A stretch of 64,000 nucleotides of DNA from Komagataeibacter oboediens. Its GTDB lineage: Bacteria > Pseudomonadota > Alphaproteobacteria > Acetobacterales > Acetobacteraceae. Positions 1-7,440 of the stretch are shown here, in pieces. The notes under the pieces are model-generated. The model saw only the letters and a list, made by a program, of their open reading frames with translations, searched no databases and was not told where the DNA came from. Numbering within the stretch: position 1 is the first letter of the stretch; each line of letters starts with the position of its first letter. The DNA is taken from assembly GCF_003207815.1 (NCBI RefSeq), contig NZ_NKTX01000008.1, positions 1-64,000 on the forward strand. Direction: 5' to 3'. The position numbers and the translations under genes are program-made.

Positions 1-160
1 TGACCACCTCGCGCATATCCGTCGTGCGAGGGCGACCGCCCCGTTTCGCAGGGGGCACAAATGGCACGATCAAAGCCCATTCCCCGTCCATCATATCCGA
101 TGGATATCGCAGTCCTTCCCGGCTATGTTCACGTCGGGCAATACCAGTCCATGTCATCAT
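1..160 (-). CDS. IS5-family transposase, N-terminal part (runs off the left edge)
   Basis: The minus strand reads MMTWTGIARR, then a DUF4096-type segment containing SDMMDGEWALIVPFVPP, then GGRPRTTDMREVV before the edge. This is the usual start of IS1031/IS5-group transposases, whose N-terminal domain lies ahead of the DDE nuclease domain. Only 53 codons are visible; the catalytic DDE residues are outside. An in-frame TGA just upstream of the double ATG fixes the start at 158-160 or the next codon. The rest of the gene would be needed to know whether the element is intact. Confidence 0.75.
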   Translation of the reverse strand, partial: MMTWTGIARREHSREGLRYPSDMMDGEWALIVPFVPPAKRGGRPRTTDMREVV

Positions 161-233
161 TCACTCCATCTCTTCGTAAAGACGGATGAATCACAACAGA
201 CTGGTATTGTTCAAAAACTTTCGGATCGGGCTC
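1..233 (-). mobile_element. Left-edge fragment of an IS5-family (IS1031-like) insertion sequence
   Basis: The window opens inside an insertion sequence. A transposase N-terminus reads leftwards off the edge. Read outward, the element appears to end at 233, where the outermost bases on the minus strand are GAGCCCGATCCGAAAG, as expected of an IS5-group terminal repeat. The next three bases (234-236, TCA) fit the TNA target duplication of IS1031-type elements. The other end lies outside the window, so the inverted repeat and the duplication cannot be confirmed here. Confidence 0.7.
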
Positions 234-395
234 TCAGGCTTCATCCGGCATGAAACCCTCATCAGCGCGGATGGGCGATGTTTCATGCGTGCGGACGTAG
301 CCGCGACGGTTTTTCCATGCATGGATCAGGGCTTCGCGCCATTCTTCATGCGGCTCTTTACGGGTTTTTTGGGGGGAAACGGCTTGCGTATTCAT
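234..395 (-). CDS. Small hypothetical protein abutting the IS end
   Basis: A 53-residue polar protein (starts MNTQAVSPQK, contains HEEWREALIHAWKNRRG) with no family I recognise. An AAGAGG ribosome-binding sequence lies about 8 nt upstream of the ATG, which supports this start over an upstream ATG at 497. The TGA stop is made of the same three bases (234-236) that look like the target duplication of the adjacent IS. The visible C-terminus may therefore be native or may be an insertion artefact that truncates a longer protein. Confidence 0.45.
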   Translation of the reverse strand: MNTQAVSPQKTRKEPHEEWREALIHAWKNRRGYVRTHETSPIRADEGFMPDEA

Positions 396-587
396 GATCC
401 GGAAACCTCTTAAAAAGCCAGCACAAGCGCGGGCAGGAACAGAGTAACAAAAACAGCGGACTGTAAATGTGATAATTCTGTGAATCCGTCCGACCATGCC
501 GAATTCGGGGCGACGGGAACATGTGTTATGGTTCTGTTAAGATATTAAGACGGTCTCTGGGCTAATATTCACGAAATATCACGAATG

Positions 588-605
588 ACAGGAACTTATT
601 CCTGT
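588..605. promoter_or_regulatory. Inverted repeat upstream of the Gly-rich protein
   Basis: ACAGGAA-ctta-TTCCTGT is a perfect 7-bp inverted repeat about 125 bp upstream of the start at 730. It is preceded by two near-direct copies of ATATTCACGAA / ATATCACGAA at about 574-586. It could be an operator or a small hairpin; no promoter is obvious beside it. Confidence 0.3.
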
Positions 606-729
606 TCTGCGAATGCTTTCCGGAAACGGGTCCGAAGTAAGACAGGCCGAATCTGTTTGTAACAATATTGGCCCTATCAATCGCCGCTTCGCTTCCCGAT
701 ATCTTGGGTGTCAATCCATAGGAGACATC

Positions 730-1197
730 ATGAAACGTACAATCCTGCTGGCGCTTGCCCTTGGCGCGTCCCTTCCGCTTGCAGCGCAGGCACAGTCCTT
801 CGACCAGAACCAGGGTGGCGAGCACCGTGGTGGCCGTGGCGGCGAAGGCGGCGGATGGGGACAGCGTGGTGGCGAAAGCCGCGAGGGCCAGAACGGCGGT
901 GGCTGGGGCAACCGTGGCGGCCAGAACGGTGACAGCCAGAATAACGGTGGCCAGAACGGCGGCGGCTGGGGACAGCGCGGTGGCGAAGGCCGCGAAGGTC
1001 GTAACGGCGGTGGCTGGGGCAACCATGGCGGCCAGAACGGTGACAGCCAGAATAACGGTGGCCAGAACGGTGGCGGCTGGGGACAGCGCGGCGGTGAAGG
1101 CCGTGGTGAAGGTCATAACGGCGGTGGTAACGGCGGCGGCTGGGGCGGTCGTGGCCATGGTGGCCACAACGACAGCGACAGCAGCAGTTCCAACTAA
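730..1197 (+). CDS. Secreted glycine-rich tandem-repeat protein
   Basis: A 155-residue protein starting MKRTILLALALGASLPLAAQAQ, a clear Sec signal peptide with cleavage near residue 22. The mature part is almost wholly Gly, Gln, Asn, Arg and Trp, built from 37-residue units with the core GGGWGQRGGE...GGGWGNRGGQNGDSQNN, and ends in a Ser/Asn tail. An AGGAG site at 720-724 fixes the start at 730 rather than an upstream in-frame ATG at 613. Proteins of this composition are exported and disordered; an envelope, matrix or RNA/DNA-binding role is possible but not shown. No enzyme motif is present. Confidence 0.8.
   Translation: MKRTILLALALGASLPLAAQAQSFDQNQGGEHRGGRGGEGGGWGQRGGESREGQNGGGWGNRGGQNGDSQNNGGQNGGGWGQRGGEGREGRNGGGWGNHGGQNGDSQNNGGQNGGGWGQRGGEGRGEGHNGGGNGGGWGGRGHGGHNDSDSSSSN
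850..1130 (+). repeat. 111-bp in-frame tandem repeat, about 2.5 copies
   Basis: Units start at 850, 961 and 1072, each with GGCGG(A/C)TGGGGACAG. The period is exactly 111 bp (37 codons). The first two units are full length and differ at few positions; the third is partial. The even spacing and near identity suggest recent unit duplication, so copy number may vary between strains. Confidence 0.8.
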
Positions 1198-1558
1198 CGC
1201 AGCGCGCGGGGACCGGTCCGGCCGGGCCATCCCCGTCTGCCTGCCCGTCGCAGCATGAATTCATGCCCGAGCGGGTAGCCGCAATGAAAAAGGCGTATCC
1301 TGCCCACCCGCCCCATCATATGGGACGGCGCGGGACAGGGTGCGCCTTTCGTGCATGAATGGATGCGGGCCGCCGGGAACAGGGTGGGCTACGCCCCGCC
1401 ATGATGGGGAATGGCGATCCGGGCCGGACTGCCGCATGCCATGGCCCGGATGCACCAGCCTTGTCCGGCTGCTGTCATTATGCCAGCAGGGACAGTGTGC
1501 CGCGCGGGTTTACGCGCAACGTGCGACCGGGGCCATCCACCCGCCGGCGCGTTCCGGT
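1198..1558. other. Intergenic stretch between convergent small exported genes
   Basis: No convincing gene. It contains a perfect 14-bp palindrome GCATGAATTCATGC (1253-1266) and several GC-rich imperfect dyads. Short ORFs on both strands have no start signal and unnatural composition. It probably carries the 3' ends and terminators of both flanking genes. Confidence 0.5.
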
Positions 1559-1858
1559 TCATTCATCCATATTACCCGTGGGCGGCGTGGACGAGGATGA
1601 CGGAGCGGCCCCGCCACCACGCGTGCCGGGAATGTCCGGGTTGCTGGGGTCCTTGCGCGGGCAGGGGTGGGAATGGCCATGCGCGGTGTCCTGCGTCCTG
1701 CATGCGCTGTCCGGTGTGTGGGAGGTGGAGGTGCCCCCGTCCCGGGGCATGGTCTCGACGGGCATTCTGGGCGGCGTGTTGCCCTGCGCGTGGGCCGCTG
1801 TTCCCATACATAGCCCAAGGGCCAGAAGTGACGCGATATGAAGGGGTCGTGCGATCAT
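1559..1858 (-). CDS. Small exported hypothetical protein
   Basis: A 99-residue protein starting MIARPLHIASLLALGLCMGTAAHAQ, a typical Sec signal peptide with an AHA-type cleavage site. The mature region is short, Pro/Thr/Ser/His-rich and low in hydrophobic residues, so it is probably disordered in the periplasm. An AAGGATCAGGA stretch precedes the ATG at 1858 and favours it over the ATG at 2074. I recognise no family. Its 5' side faces the oxidoreductase at 2058, so the two are divergently transcribed. Confidence 0.55.
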   Translation of the reverse strand: MIARPLHIASLLALGLCMGTAAHAQGNTPPRMPVETMPRDGGTSTSHTPDSACRTQDTAHGHSHPCPRKDPSNPDIPGTRGGGAAPSSSSTPPTGNMDE

Positions 1859-2057
1859 TGTCCTGATCCTTGTCCGGTCACGTCGCGGCATGCGGCGTTT
1901 CTTTGTAACGCCCGTCATTATTTCCGGTTTTATTTTATATTCATTCCCCGCCGCACGAAAACGGCCCGGTCCGTCCATCCATGCCGCCATATCCGTCGCA
2001 ACCCATGCAGGGGGGCGACGTTCACCCGGCAGTGCGACAACCGACCGGAGGCACGAC

Positions 2058-3179
2058 ATGACACCGGATATCAACGCCAGGAAAATTCGTTACGCCGTGA
2101 TCGGCGGCGGCCAGATTTCCCAGCAGGCCTTCATGCCCGGCATGGCGCGGGCAGGCAATTCCGTGCTGTCCGCGCTGGTGACGGGCGACCCGGAAAAGGC
2201 CCGCAGGCTGGCAGCACGGTACGATATTCCCGCCTGCCATTATGATGACCTGCCGACCCTGCTGCATTCGGGGCATATCGACGCGGTCTATCTGGCAACC
2301 CCCAACGCGCTGCACCGGCAGTACGCCGTGCCCGTGCTGGAGGCGGGGCTGCACCTGCTGGTGGAAAAACCCATGGCGACCAGCGTTGAGGACTGCGAAG
2401 CCATTCTGGATGCACAGAAACGTGGCGGCGGCAAGCTTATGGTCGCCTACCGCCTGCATTGCGAACCGGGCACGGTTGACCTGATTTCACGCTGTCGCAA
2501 TGGGGATTTCGGGCACCTGATCGCCTTTGATTCCATGTTCGGACAGAACTTTGCCGAAGCCAACCATCGCGGCCATAGCGGTTACTGGTCCGGCCCGGTG
2601 CCCGACATGGGCACCTATCCGCTGAACGCGGTGCGCAACCTGTTTGCCCGCGAACCGCTGGAGGTCCACGCCGTGGGCACCAAAACGCCGGGGCGGGGGT
2701 TCAATTTTGATGATACGGTATCCGTCACCCTGCGCTTTGCCGAAGGGCGGATGGCCCATTTCCTTGTCAGTTACGCCTGCGCGCCGGTCGAGAATTTCTC
2801 GCTGGTGGGTGACAGGGGCAGCGTCACCGCCGGGCCGTGCTATATGTTCGGCCCCGATGTCGGCATCACCTACACCACCACCATAGATGGCCGGAAGGAA
2901 ACGCACCGCCATGACCCGGTGGAACAGTTTGGCGGGGAAATCGCCTATTTTTCCGACTGTATCCTGCATGACCGCGACCCTGAACCGGATGGGGAGGAAG
3001 GATTGCGCGACGTCCGCGTGCTGGCGGCAGTGGAACGCGCACTGCTGACCGGACAGCCACAGAAACTGGACCCCATGCCGCCCGCCCGCGTCGCCCTTCC
3101 CGATCAGGTCATGACCCTGCCGCCGGTGCGTGAACCGGATGTGGCGGACATGATCAGCATCGTCCCGCAATCGGCCTGA
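2058..3179 (+). CDS. Gfo/Idh/MocA-family NAD(P)-dependent oxidoreductase
   Basis: A 373-residue enzyme of the glucose-fructose oxidoreductase / inositol dehydrogenase family, expected to oxidise or reduce a sugar or cyclitol with NAD(P)(H). The Rossmann glycine motif (VIGGGQIS) is at about residues 14-21 and the diagnostic VEKPMA at 102-107. The DMGTYPLN segment at about 183-190 holds the family's conserved substrate-pocket residues. GGAGG at 2047-2051 supports the ATG at 2058; the longer upstream frame lacks such a site. No signal peptide is seen, so it is cytosolic, unlike the periplasmic Zymomonas GFOR. No sugar gene lies beside it and the substrate is unknown. Confidence 0.85.
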   Translation: MTPDINARKIRYAVIGGGQISQQAFMPGMARAGNSVLSALVTGDPEKARRLAARYDIPACHYDDLPTLLHSGHIDAVYLATPNALHRQYAVPVLEAGLHLLVEKPMATSVEDCEAILDAQKRGGGKLMVAYRLHCEPGTVDLISRCRNGDFGHLIAFDSMFGQNFAEANHRGHSGYWSGPVPDMGTYPLNAVRNLFAREPLEVHAVGTKTPGRGFNFDDTVSVTLRFAEGRMAHFLVSYACAPVENFSLVGDRGSVTAGPCYMFGPDVGITYTTTIDGRKETHRHDPVEQFGGEIAYFSDCILHDRDPEPDGEEGLRDVRVLAAVERALLTGQPQKLDPMPPARVALPDQVMTLPPVREPDVADMISIVPQSA

Positions 3180-3207
3180 CCCGATCCGCCTTCGGCCCGG
3201 CAGGTGC

Positions 3208-3298
3208 GTGAGGACTGTCTGAAAACGGCAGGCGGATCAGGGCGGGAGACAGGATTGCGGGTATCGCCGTCTGCAATAAAGACGATATTCCCGAATCC
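3208..3298 (-). repeat. Degenerate copy of the dispersed hairpin repeat
   Basis: Between convergent genes. GACTGTCTGAAAACGGC (from 3215) is followed by GCGGGTATCGCCGTCTGCAA and TAAAGACGATATTCCCG (3256-3292), which can fold into an imperfect hairpin. Both parts resemble modules of the repeat seen near 53.8 and 61.3 kb, in reverse orientation. It probably acts as a terminator for both flanking genes. Confidence 0.4.
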
Positions 3299-3346
3299 TG
3301 CCCCTGACCGGCTGATATGGTCCGGCCGGTTGGTTCAGGTAATCCG

Positions 3347-4204
3347 TTACAGCATGGAGCGACCGCCGGTTACGGGAATGATGGCGGCGGTGATGTAACT
3401 GCTTTCATCCGATGCCAGAAAGACATAGGCGGGGGCGACTTCCGCCGGTTGTCCCGCGCGGCCCATGGGCGTGTTGCGGCCGAATTCCATTATGTGTTCC
3501 GGCGGCATGGTCGCCGGGATCAGCGGTGTCCAGATCGGGCCGGGGGCCACGGCATTGACCCGGATCCCGCGCGCGGCCAGCATGTCACCCAGCCCCACGG
3601 TGAAATTGGCGATCGCCCCCTTGGTCGTGGCATAGGCCAGCAGGTGCGGCGAGGGCGATGTCGCGTTGATCGACGTTGTATTGATGATCGCGGCCCCCGC
3701 CGCCATATGCACCACGGCGGCCTGCGACAGGAAGAACATGCTGTAGATGTTGGTGCGGAACGTCCGGTCCCACTCCTCCTCCTCAATATCTTCCAGCCGG
3801 TCGATGCTTTTCTGGTGCCCTGCGTTATTGACCAGGATGTCAATCCCGCCCAGCGTTTTGACCGTACGCGCGATCAGGTCCGTGCAATGCGCCCTGTCGG
3901 CTACGTCACCGGGCAGCAGCAACGTCTTCCGGCCTGCCTTTTCCACCCATGTTGCGGTCTGCCGCGCATCGTCATGTTCATTGTAATAGGCAATGGCGAC
4001 ATCGGCCCCCTCGCGTGCGAAGGCTATGGCCACCGCGCGCCCGATGCCGGAATCCCCACCTGTAACCAGCGCCCTGCGCCCCGCAAGCCGGCCGGACCCG
4101 CGATAGCTGGTCTCGCCATGGTCGGGGCGGGGATGCATGTCCCGGGTTTGCCCCGGTGGGGCCTGCTGCTGCGGCGGAAAGCCGCCGTCATGTCCGTCCA
4201 TCAT
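3347..4204 (-). CDS. SDR oxidoreductase of the general-stress type
   Basis: A 285-residue short-chain dehydrogenase with an N-terminal extension of about 40 polar residues rich in Gln, Pro and His. This layout is typical of the YhdF/YdaD (GSP39-like) subgroup linked to stress responses. The NAD(P)-binding TGGDSGIG is at residues 48-55, NNAG about 90 residues later, and the catalytic YATTK follows NTTSI. It ends with the usual VTGG. Its neighbours (PRC-barrel, KGG-repeat and DUF2934 proteins, all on the minus strand) suggest a shared stress regulon. The substrate cannot be told from sequence. Confidence 0.85.
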   Translation of the reverse strand: MMDGHDGGFPPQQQAPPGQTRDMHPRPDHGETSYRGSGRLAGRRALVTGGDSGIGRAVAIAFAREGADVAIAYYNEHDDARQTATWVEKAGRKTLLLPGDVADRAHCTDLIARTVKTLGGIDILVNNAGHQKSIDRLEDIEEEEWDRTFRTNIYSMFFLSQAAVVHMAAGAAIINTTSINATSPSPHLLAYATTKGAIANFTVGLGDMLAARGIRVNAVAPGPIWTPLIPATMPPEHIMEFGRNTPMGRAGQPAEVAPAYVFLASDESSYITAAIIPVTGGRSML

Positions 4205-4314
4205 GCCGGGCTCCCGGTTGTCTTTTCCAGTTCATGCCAAAAGCGGAAAAACGCAGACTGCAGGCCGGGCCGGGCCCATACCTGCAGTTGCGTCCCGTCC
4301 GGCCTGCGGCCGGC

Positions 4315-4725
4315 CTACATGCCGGGCAGGCCGCCGTAATAGGTATCGACCTGACTGCCGTAACGGCTGTTGGTCCAGTCGGGGGACATGTCCTCGGCAT
4401 AGGCGGGGGCGGCTTCAAGCTGTTCACGCGTCAGGGACACGATATACCCGCCGCGTTCCCTGTCGTAATGCAGCGCCTTCCACGGCAGCGGGTGGTAACT
4501 GTTGCCCATGCCCAGAAAGCCGCCAAAGCTCATGACGACATAGGCGACATCGCCCGAATTCTTGTCGACCATGAAATACTTGACCGTGCCCAGTTTTTCC
4601 CCCGACGGGGAGTACACGGACGTGCCCTCCACCTGGTCCGAGGAAATCAGGTCATGCCTGCCGGTCATTTCAGGGGATATGGTTGTATTATTCGTCGTGG
4701 AATCGTTTGTCATGGATGCTGACAT
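4315..4725 (-). CDS. PRC-barrel domain protein
   Basis: A 136-residue soluble protein. Residues about 28-105 match the PRC-barrel fold: a start like LISSDQVEGTSVYSPSGEKLG, then VDKNSGDVAYVVMSFGGFLG, then HPLPWKALHYD. In alphaproteobacteria stand-alone PRC-barrel proteins are often stress- or envelope-associated and of unknown biochemistry. It lies between the SDR and the KGG-repeat gene on the same strand, with a strong hairpin (4793-4818) separating it from the latter, so it probably has its own promoter. Confidence 0.8.
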   Translation of the reverse strand: MSASMTNDSTTNNTTISPEMTGRHDLISSDQVEGTSVYSPSGEKLGTVKYFMVDKNSGDVAYVVMSFGGFLGMGNSYHPLPWKALHYDRERGGYIVSLTREQLEAAPAYAEDMSPDWTNSRYGSQVDTYYGGLPGM

Positions 4726-4792
4726 GGAACTTCTCCATACGTGTCATGGACATCGCCCGACGATGGCGACATCCGATGGTATCGGCAGGTCA

Positions 4793-4818
4793 GGCGGAAC
4801 CCGGCTGCAGGTTCCGCC
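4793..4818. terminator. Strong hairpin between the KGG and PRC-barrel genes
   Basis: GGCGGAACC-cggctgca-GGTTCCGCC, a perfect 9-bp stem 13 nt past the stop of the minus-strand KGG gene. There is no T-run, so it may stop or attenuate transcription or stabilise the 3' end. Confidence 0.45.
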
Positions 4819-4830
4819 CACCCGTTCTAC

Positions 4831-5202
4831 TTACGACTTGCCATGACTGTGCAGGCCGCCCTTGCGTCCGGCTTCCGCCGCACGTTCGGGATTGTCGGCA
4901 AAATTGCCCGCGCCATGCTGCGTGCCCTTCTGGGTGCCGGACGCCGCCGTTTTTTCCGACGTGTGCCCGGTGCCGCCATGGCTGTGCTGTCCGCCCTTGC
5001 GCCCGGCTTCCGCCGCGCGGGCCGGGTCATTGGCGAAATTGCCGGAACTGTGCTGCCCGCCCTTGTGGCCGGCTTCGGCCGCGCGGGCGGGGTCGTTGGC
5101 GAAGTTGCCGGGGTTGTGGGCCGCACCGCCGCCGCCACGGCTGTCGGCCGGGGCCAGAGTGGGCAGGCTTGTGCGTGTGTGCAGGGAGATATGATAACTC
5201 AT
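4831..5202 (-). CDS. KGG-repeat stress-induced protein (GsiB/ConB-like)
   Basis: A 123-residue very hydrophilic protein with four KGG-type repeats. Three carry the core GNFA(N/D)(D/N)P.RAAEA(G)(H/R)KGGQHS and one is shorter (TQKGTQHGAGN). This stress_induced_KGG motif occurs in Bacillus GsiB and fungal con-10 and is linked to desiccation, heat and ethanol stress through hydrophilin behaviour. The ATG at 5202 has AAGGTGAGG just upstream, so I prefer it to an in-frame GTG three codons earlier. The first 30 residues lack repeats and are poorly conserved in type. Confidence 0.85.
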   Translation of the reverse strand: MSYHISLHTRTSLPTLAPADSRGGGGAAHNPGNFANDPARAAEAGHKGGQHSSGNFANDPARAAEAGRKGGQHSHGGTGHTSEKTAASGTQKGTQHGAGNFADNPERAAEAGRKGGLHSHGKS

Positions 5203-6086
5203 GATCCTCACCTTTTCATATCACAGCGGCTACGCGGGGTCCTTGTTTTTCCATGGTTCCATGACGGATGTGCCAGTGGAAGCGACCCCGGAACTGCGCG
5301 CTGTGGGAAGATCAACGGCACATCGCGTCCACGGTTGCGTATCGAACAAACAAAATAATAAGAGATGGATCATACTTCATGATTATTAAAAAACCCGTCG
5401 GTTCCATAATATAATTACGACCTTATACTTTATAATTCCCGATCACATGGCGCACGTCCCGTGCCATGTGGCGGTAAATGTGCTGTCGTGCCCGCTGCAG
5501 TCATGGCAGGCGGGCGGAAATACACGGCGCGCCGTTATTGCACTGCATCATTACTTTTGTTCCGACCGGAAAACATCATGAACGGAGATGGGCGCGCACT
5601 GCGGCCGCACCATCATCTGGCGCGCATGCCCTCCGGCGTGTGACAGCCTTATCCGGCACCGCGCCACACGCGGGCCGACCAGCATGACCGGACATTACAT
5701 GATCTGAAATAATAAACACCTTCAGGCGCTGCCTTCTGTCAATAAAGGCGATGATACCTGACGCTTTTCGAAAAGAATTTTCACCATATACTTCGTACGG
5801 TCGACCGCTATTACCCGGGCGGGCTTTTCAGGCCGAGCGTGGCCCCGTCCCGGTTGCGTGCGGGATGAACCGCATGGCGTGTCCGATATGCTGCCGCGCG
5901 GGAACCGGCAACGTACGCCGGCCTTCACGCCGCCCGCATCGTATCCACCACATTCATGCGAAACATGTGGCCCGGCAATGGCGACTGTCCCGCGGCATTG
6001 CAGGGGGACGCCGCCGCCCCGACTGAAACAGGCGGCGCCCCGGAACCGGCGGTACCGGCGTGAATACGCGACGTCAGAACAGGCCG
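5203..6086. other. Long intergenic region, no gene recognised
   Basis: The first 250 bases hold the KGG promoter region and an AT-rich block (5352-5450). GCGCTGCC...AATAAAGGCGATGATACC (5729-5758) and the following TTTTCGAAAAGAATTTTC resemble a decayed copy of the element at 19805-19855. ORFs here lack start signals and have skewed composition. I see no tRNA and no credible protein. Confidence 0.4.
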
Positions 6087-6419
6087 TTACTGGTTTTTCA
6101 GCGCGTCTTCTTCTTCCTGCCGCGTGGCGAAGGGTACTTCCTGCCTGTCATCAAGTTCGTTCATGCTGCCGCCGGAATTGCCAAGGTTTTCCTCAAGGAA
6201 GGCTTCCTCGACCGGCTGGCCGTTTTCATCAAGCGGCACGGGAGAGTCCACGGGAATCTGCCCCGCGTCGGGGTTGCTTTCCATCCCGATCAGCTCCGAC
6301 GCCGCTTCCTTGTACGCATCCGGCCCGCAGCCCGGCCTGCCATCGGCTTCCCACATTTCCTTTGCCTTGGCGGCGATGCGCGCCTGTGTCTCGGGGGTGG
6401 TCTGCAGCGGGTTGTCCAT
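6087..6419 (-). CDS. DUF2934-containing protein
   Basis: A 110-residue acidic protein. The N-terminal 45 residues carry the DUF2934 pattern (RIAAKAKEMWEADGRPGCGP then YKEAASEL). The C-terminal half is Glu/Asp/Asn-rich and probably disordered. AAGG lies 9 nt before the ATG at 6419, whereas it abuts the ATG at 6428, so the shorter start is favoured. DUF2934 proteins are common in alphaproteobacteria, often near stress genes, with no known activity. It continues the stress-protein group at 3.3-5.2 kb. Confidence 0.7.
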   Translation of the reverse strand: MDNPLQTTPETQARIAAKAKEMWEADGRPGCGPDAYKEAASELIGMESNPDAGQIPVDSPVPLDENGQPVEEAFLEENLGNSGGSMNELDDRQEVPFATRQEEEDALKNQ

Positions 6420-6588
6420 TGTCATCATCCTTGCACAGTGACCTGAAAGGGGCATCAGGCCCGATCTTGCATACCCATCCATAGCGTAATCGGGCACGCC
6501 CCGTTACCCGCAACGCGGATACCAGCCTTTCGTCCACAGGCCATGGCGGGAACGGGCACGCGAAAACCGGGACAGGCCACGCCGCGGG

Positions 6589-7200
6589 TCAGTCCAGACC
6601 TTCCTCGCTACGGGCCTTCTGCGCTGCCGGGCGGGCGAACACCGCATCACGCAGGGCGCAGGCGCGGGGATAGGCCGACAGGTCCACCTGCAGCGGGGCA
6701 GCCCAGCTCAGGATCACGGCCATCAGCGCATCCGCCTGCGTGAAGCCTTCGGGCAGCAGGTGCCCGTTGCCGCAGGCCGCCAGCATGGCCTCAACCTGTC
6801 CCAGGCGGCGCGGGATCAGCGTATTCAGCAGATGGTCGCGCGTCACATCCGGCAGGCCGGGGGCGAACAGCGCGCCGAATGCGCCGTGCACGTCCTCGCA
6901 GAATCCGATGGCTTCGAGCAGGCGAAAAAACGCCACCGAGTCCGGGGACGGGTGCATGGCGACATTACCGGCCTGCAACCCGATATAGGTCAGCACCGCG
7001 ACATTCTGCGTCAGTACCTCGCCCGGCGCGATTTCCAGCGCAGGCACCGCGCCACGCGGGTTGATCTTCAGGTAATCCGCGCCGCTGGCGGTTGTCTTGG
7101 CCTTCAGGTCCACCCGTTCAAGCGTGTGGGGCAGCCCGGTTTCATTCAGGATGATGTGGGCTGCCAGCGAACAGGCGCCCGGCGTATAATACAGCTTCAT
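6589..7200 (-). CDS. gstA: Glutathione S-transferase
   Basis: A 203-residue cytosolic GST of the bacterial beta type. The thioredoxin-like N-domain starts MKLYYTPGACSLA with the conserved Cys10 of beta GSTs, and NPRGAVPAL carries the cis-proline that binds glutathione. The helical C-domain follows from about residue 88. Length fits the family (about 200). GGAAGG upstream of the ATG at 7200 fixes the start; longer in-frame extensions are artefacts. It is divergent from the acyl-CoA dehydrogenase-like gene at 7441, sharing a 240-bp GC-rich promoter region. The symbol follows beta-class usage and does not imply a tested function. Confidence 0.85.
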   Translation of the reverse strand: MKLYYTPGACSLAAHIILNETGLPHTLERVDLKAKTTASGADYLKINPRGAVPALEIAPGEVLTQNVAVLTYIGLQAGNVAMHPSPDSVAFFRLLEAIGFCEDVHGAFGALFAPGLPDVTRDHLLNTLIPRRLGQVEAMLAACGNGHLLPEGFTQADALMAVILSWAAPLQVDLSAYPRACALRDAVFARPAAQKARSEEGLD

Positions 7201-7440
7201 TGCAATGGCCTTCCATGATGGCGCGCCGGGCGAACGACGCCCGCCCGGCCGGGCAGGAGCCTGACATACACACGCGGCCCTGAAAAGCGCATGGCTGCAC
7301 GCCGCAGCCCCCGCCCGGAACCTGACAGGGCATGACCGGCGGCATGGGCAGGGAACCAACCCGACACCGGCGCTGTTTGTGCCAGCAGGGGCAGGGCGCG
7401 GTCTGCGCGCGCCTGCCGTACGTAAAGGGGCCCAGCCGCC

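Noticed and set aside
562-1264. Long open frames on both strands across the Gly-rich repeat gene
   Set aside because: Their openness comes from the repetitive GC-rich codons. Only the frame from 730 has a signal peptide and a ribosome-binding site.
3203-6600. EcfG-type general stress promoters (GGAAC-N16/17-CGTT) for the stress gene group
   Set aside because: Individual GGAAC-like words occur but none has the partner element at the right spacing and orientation.
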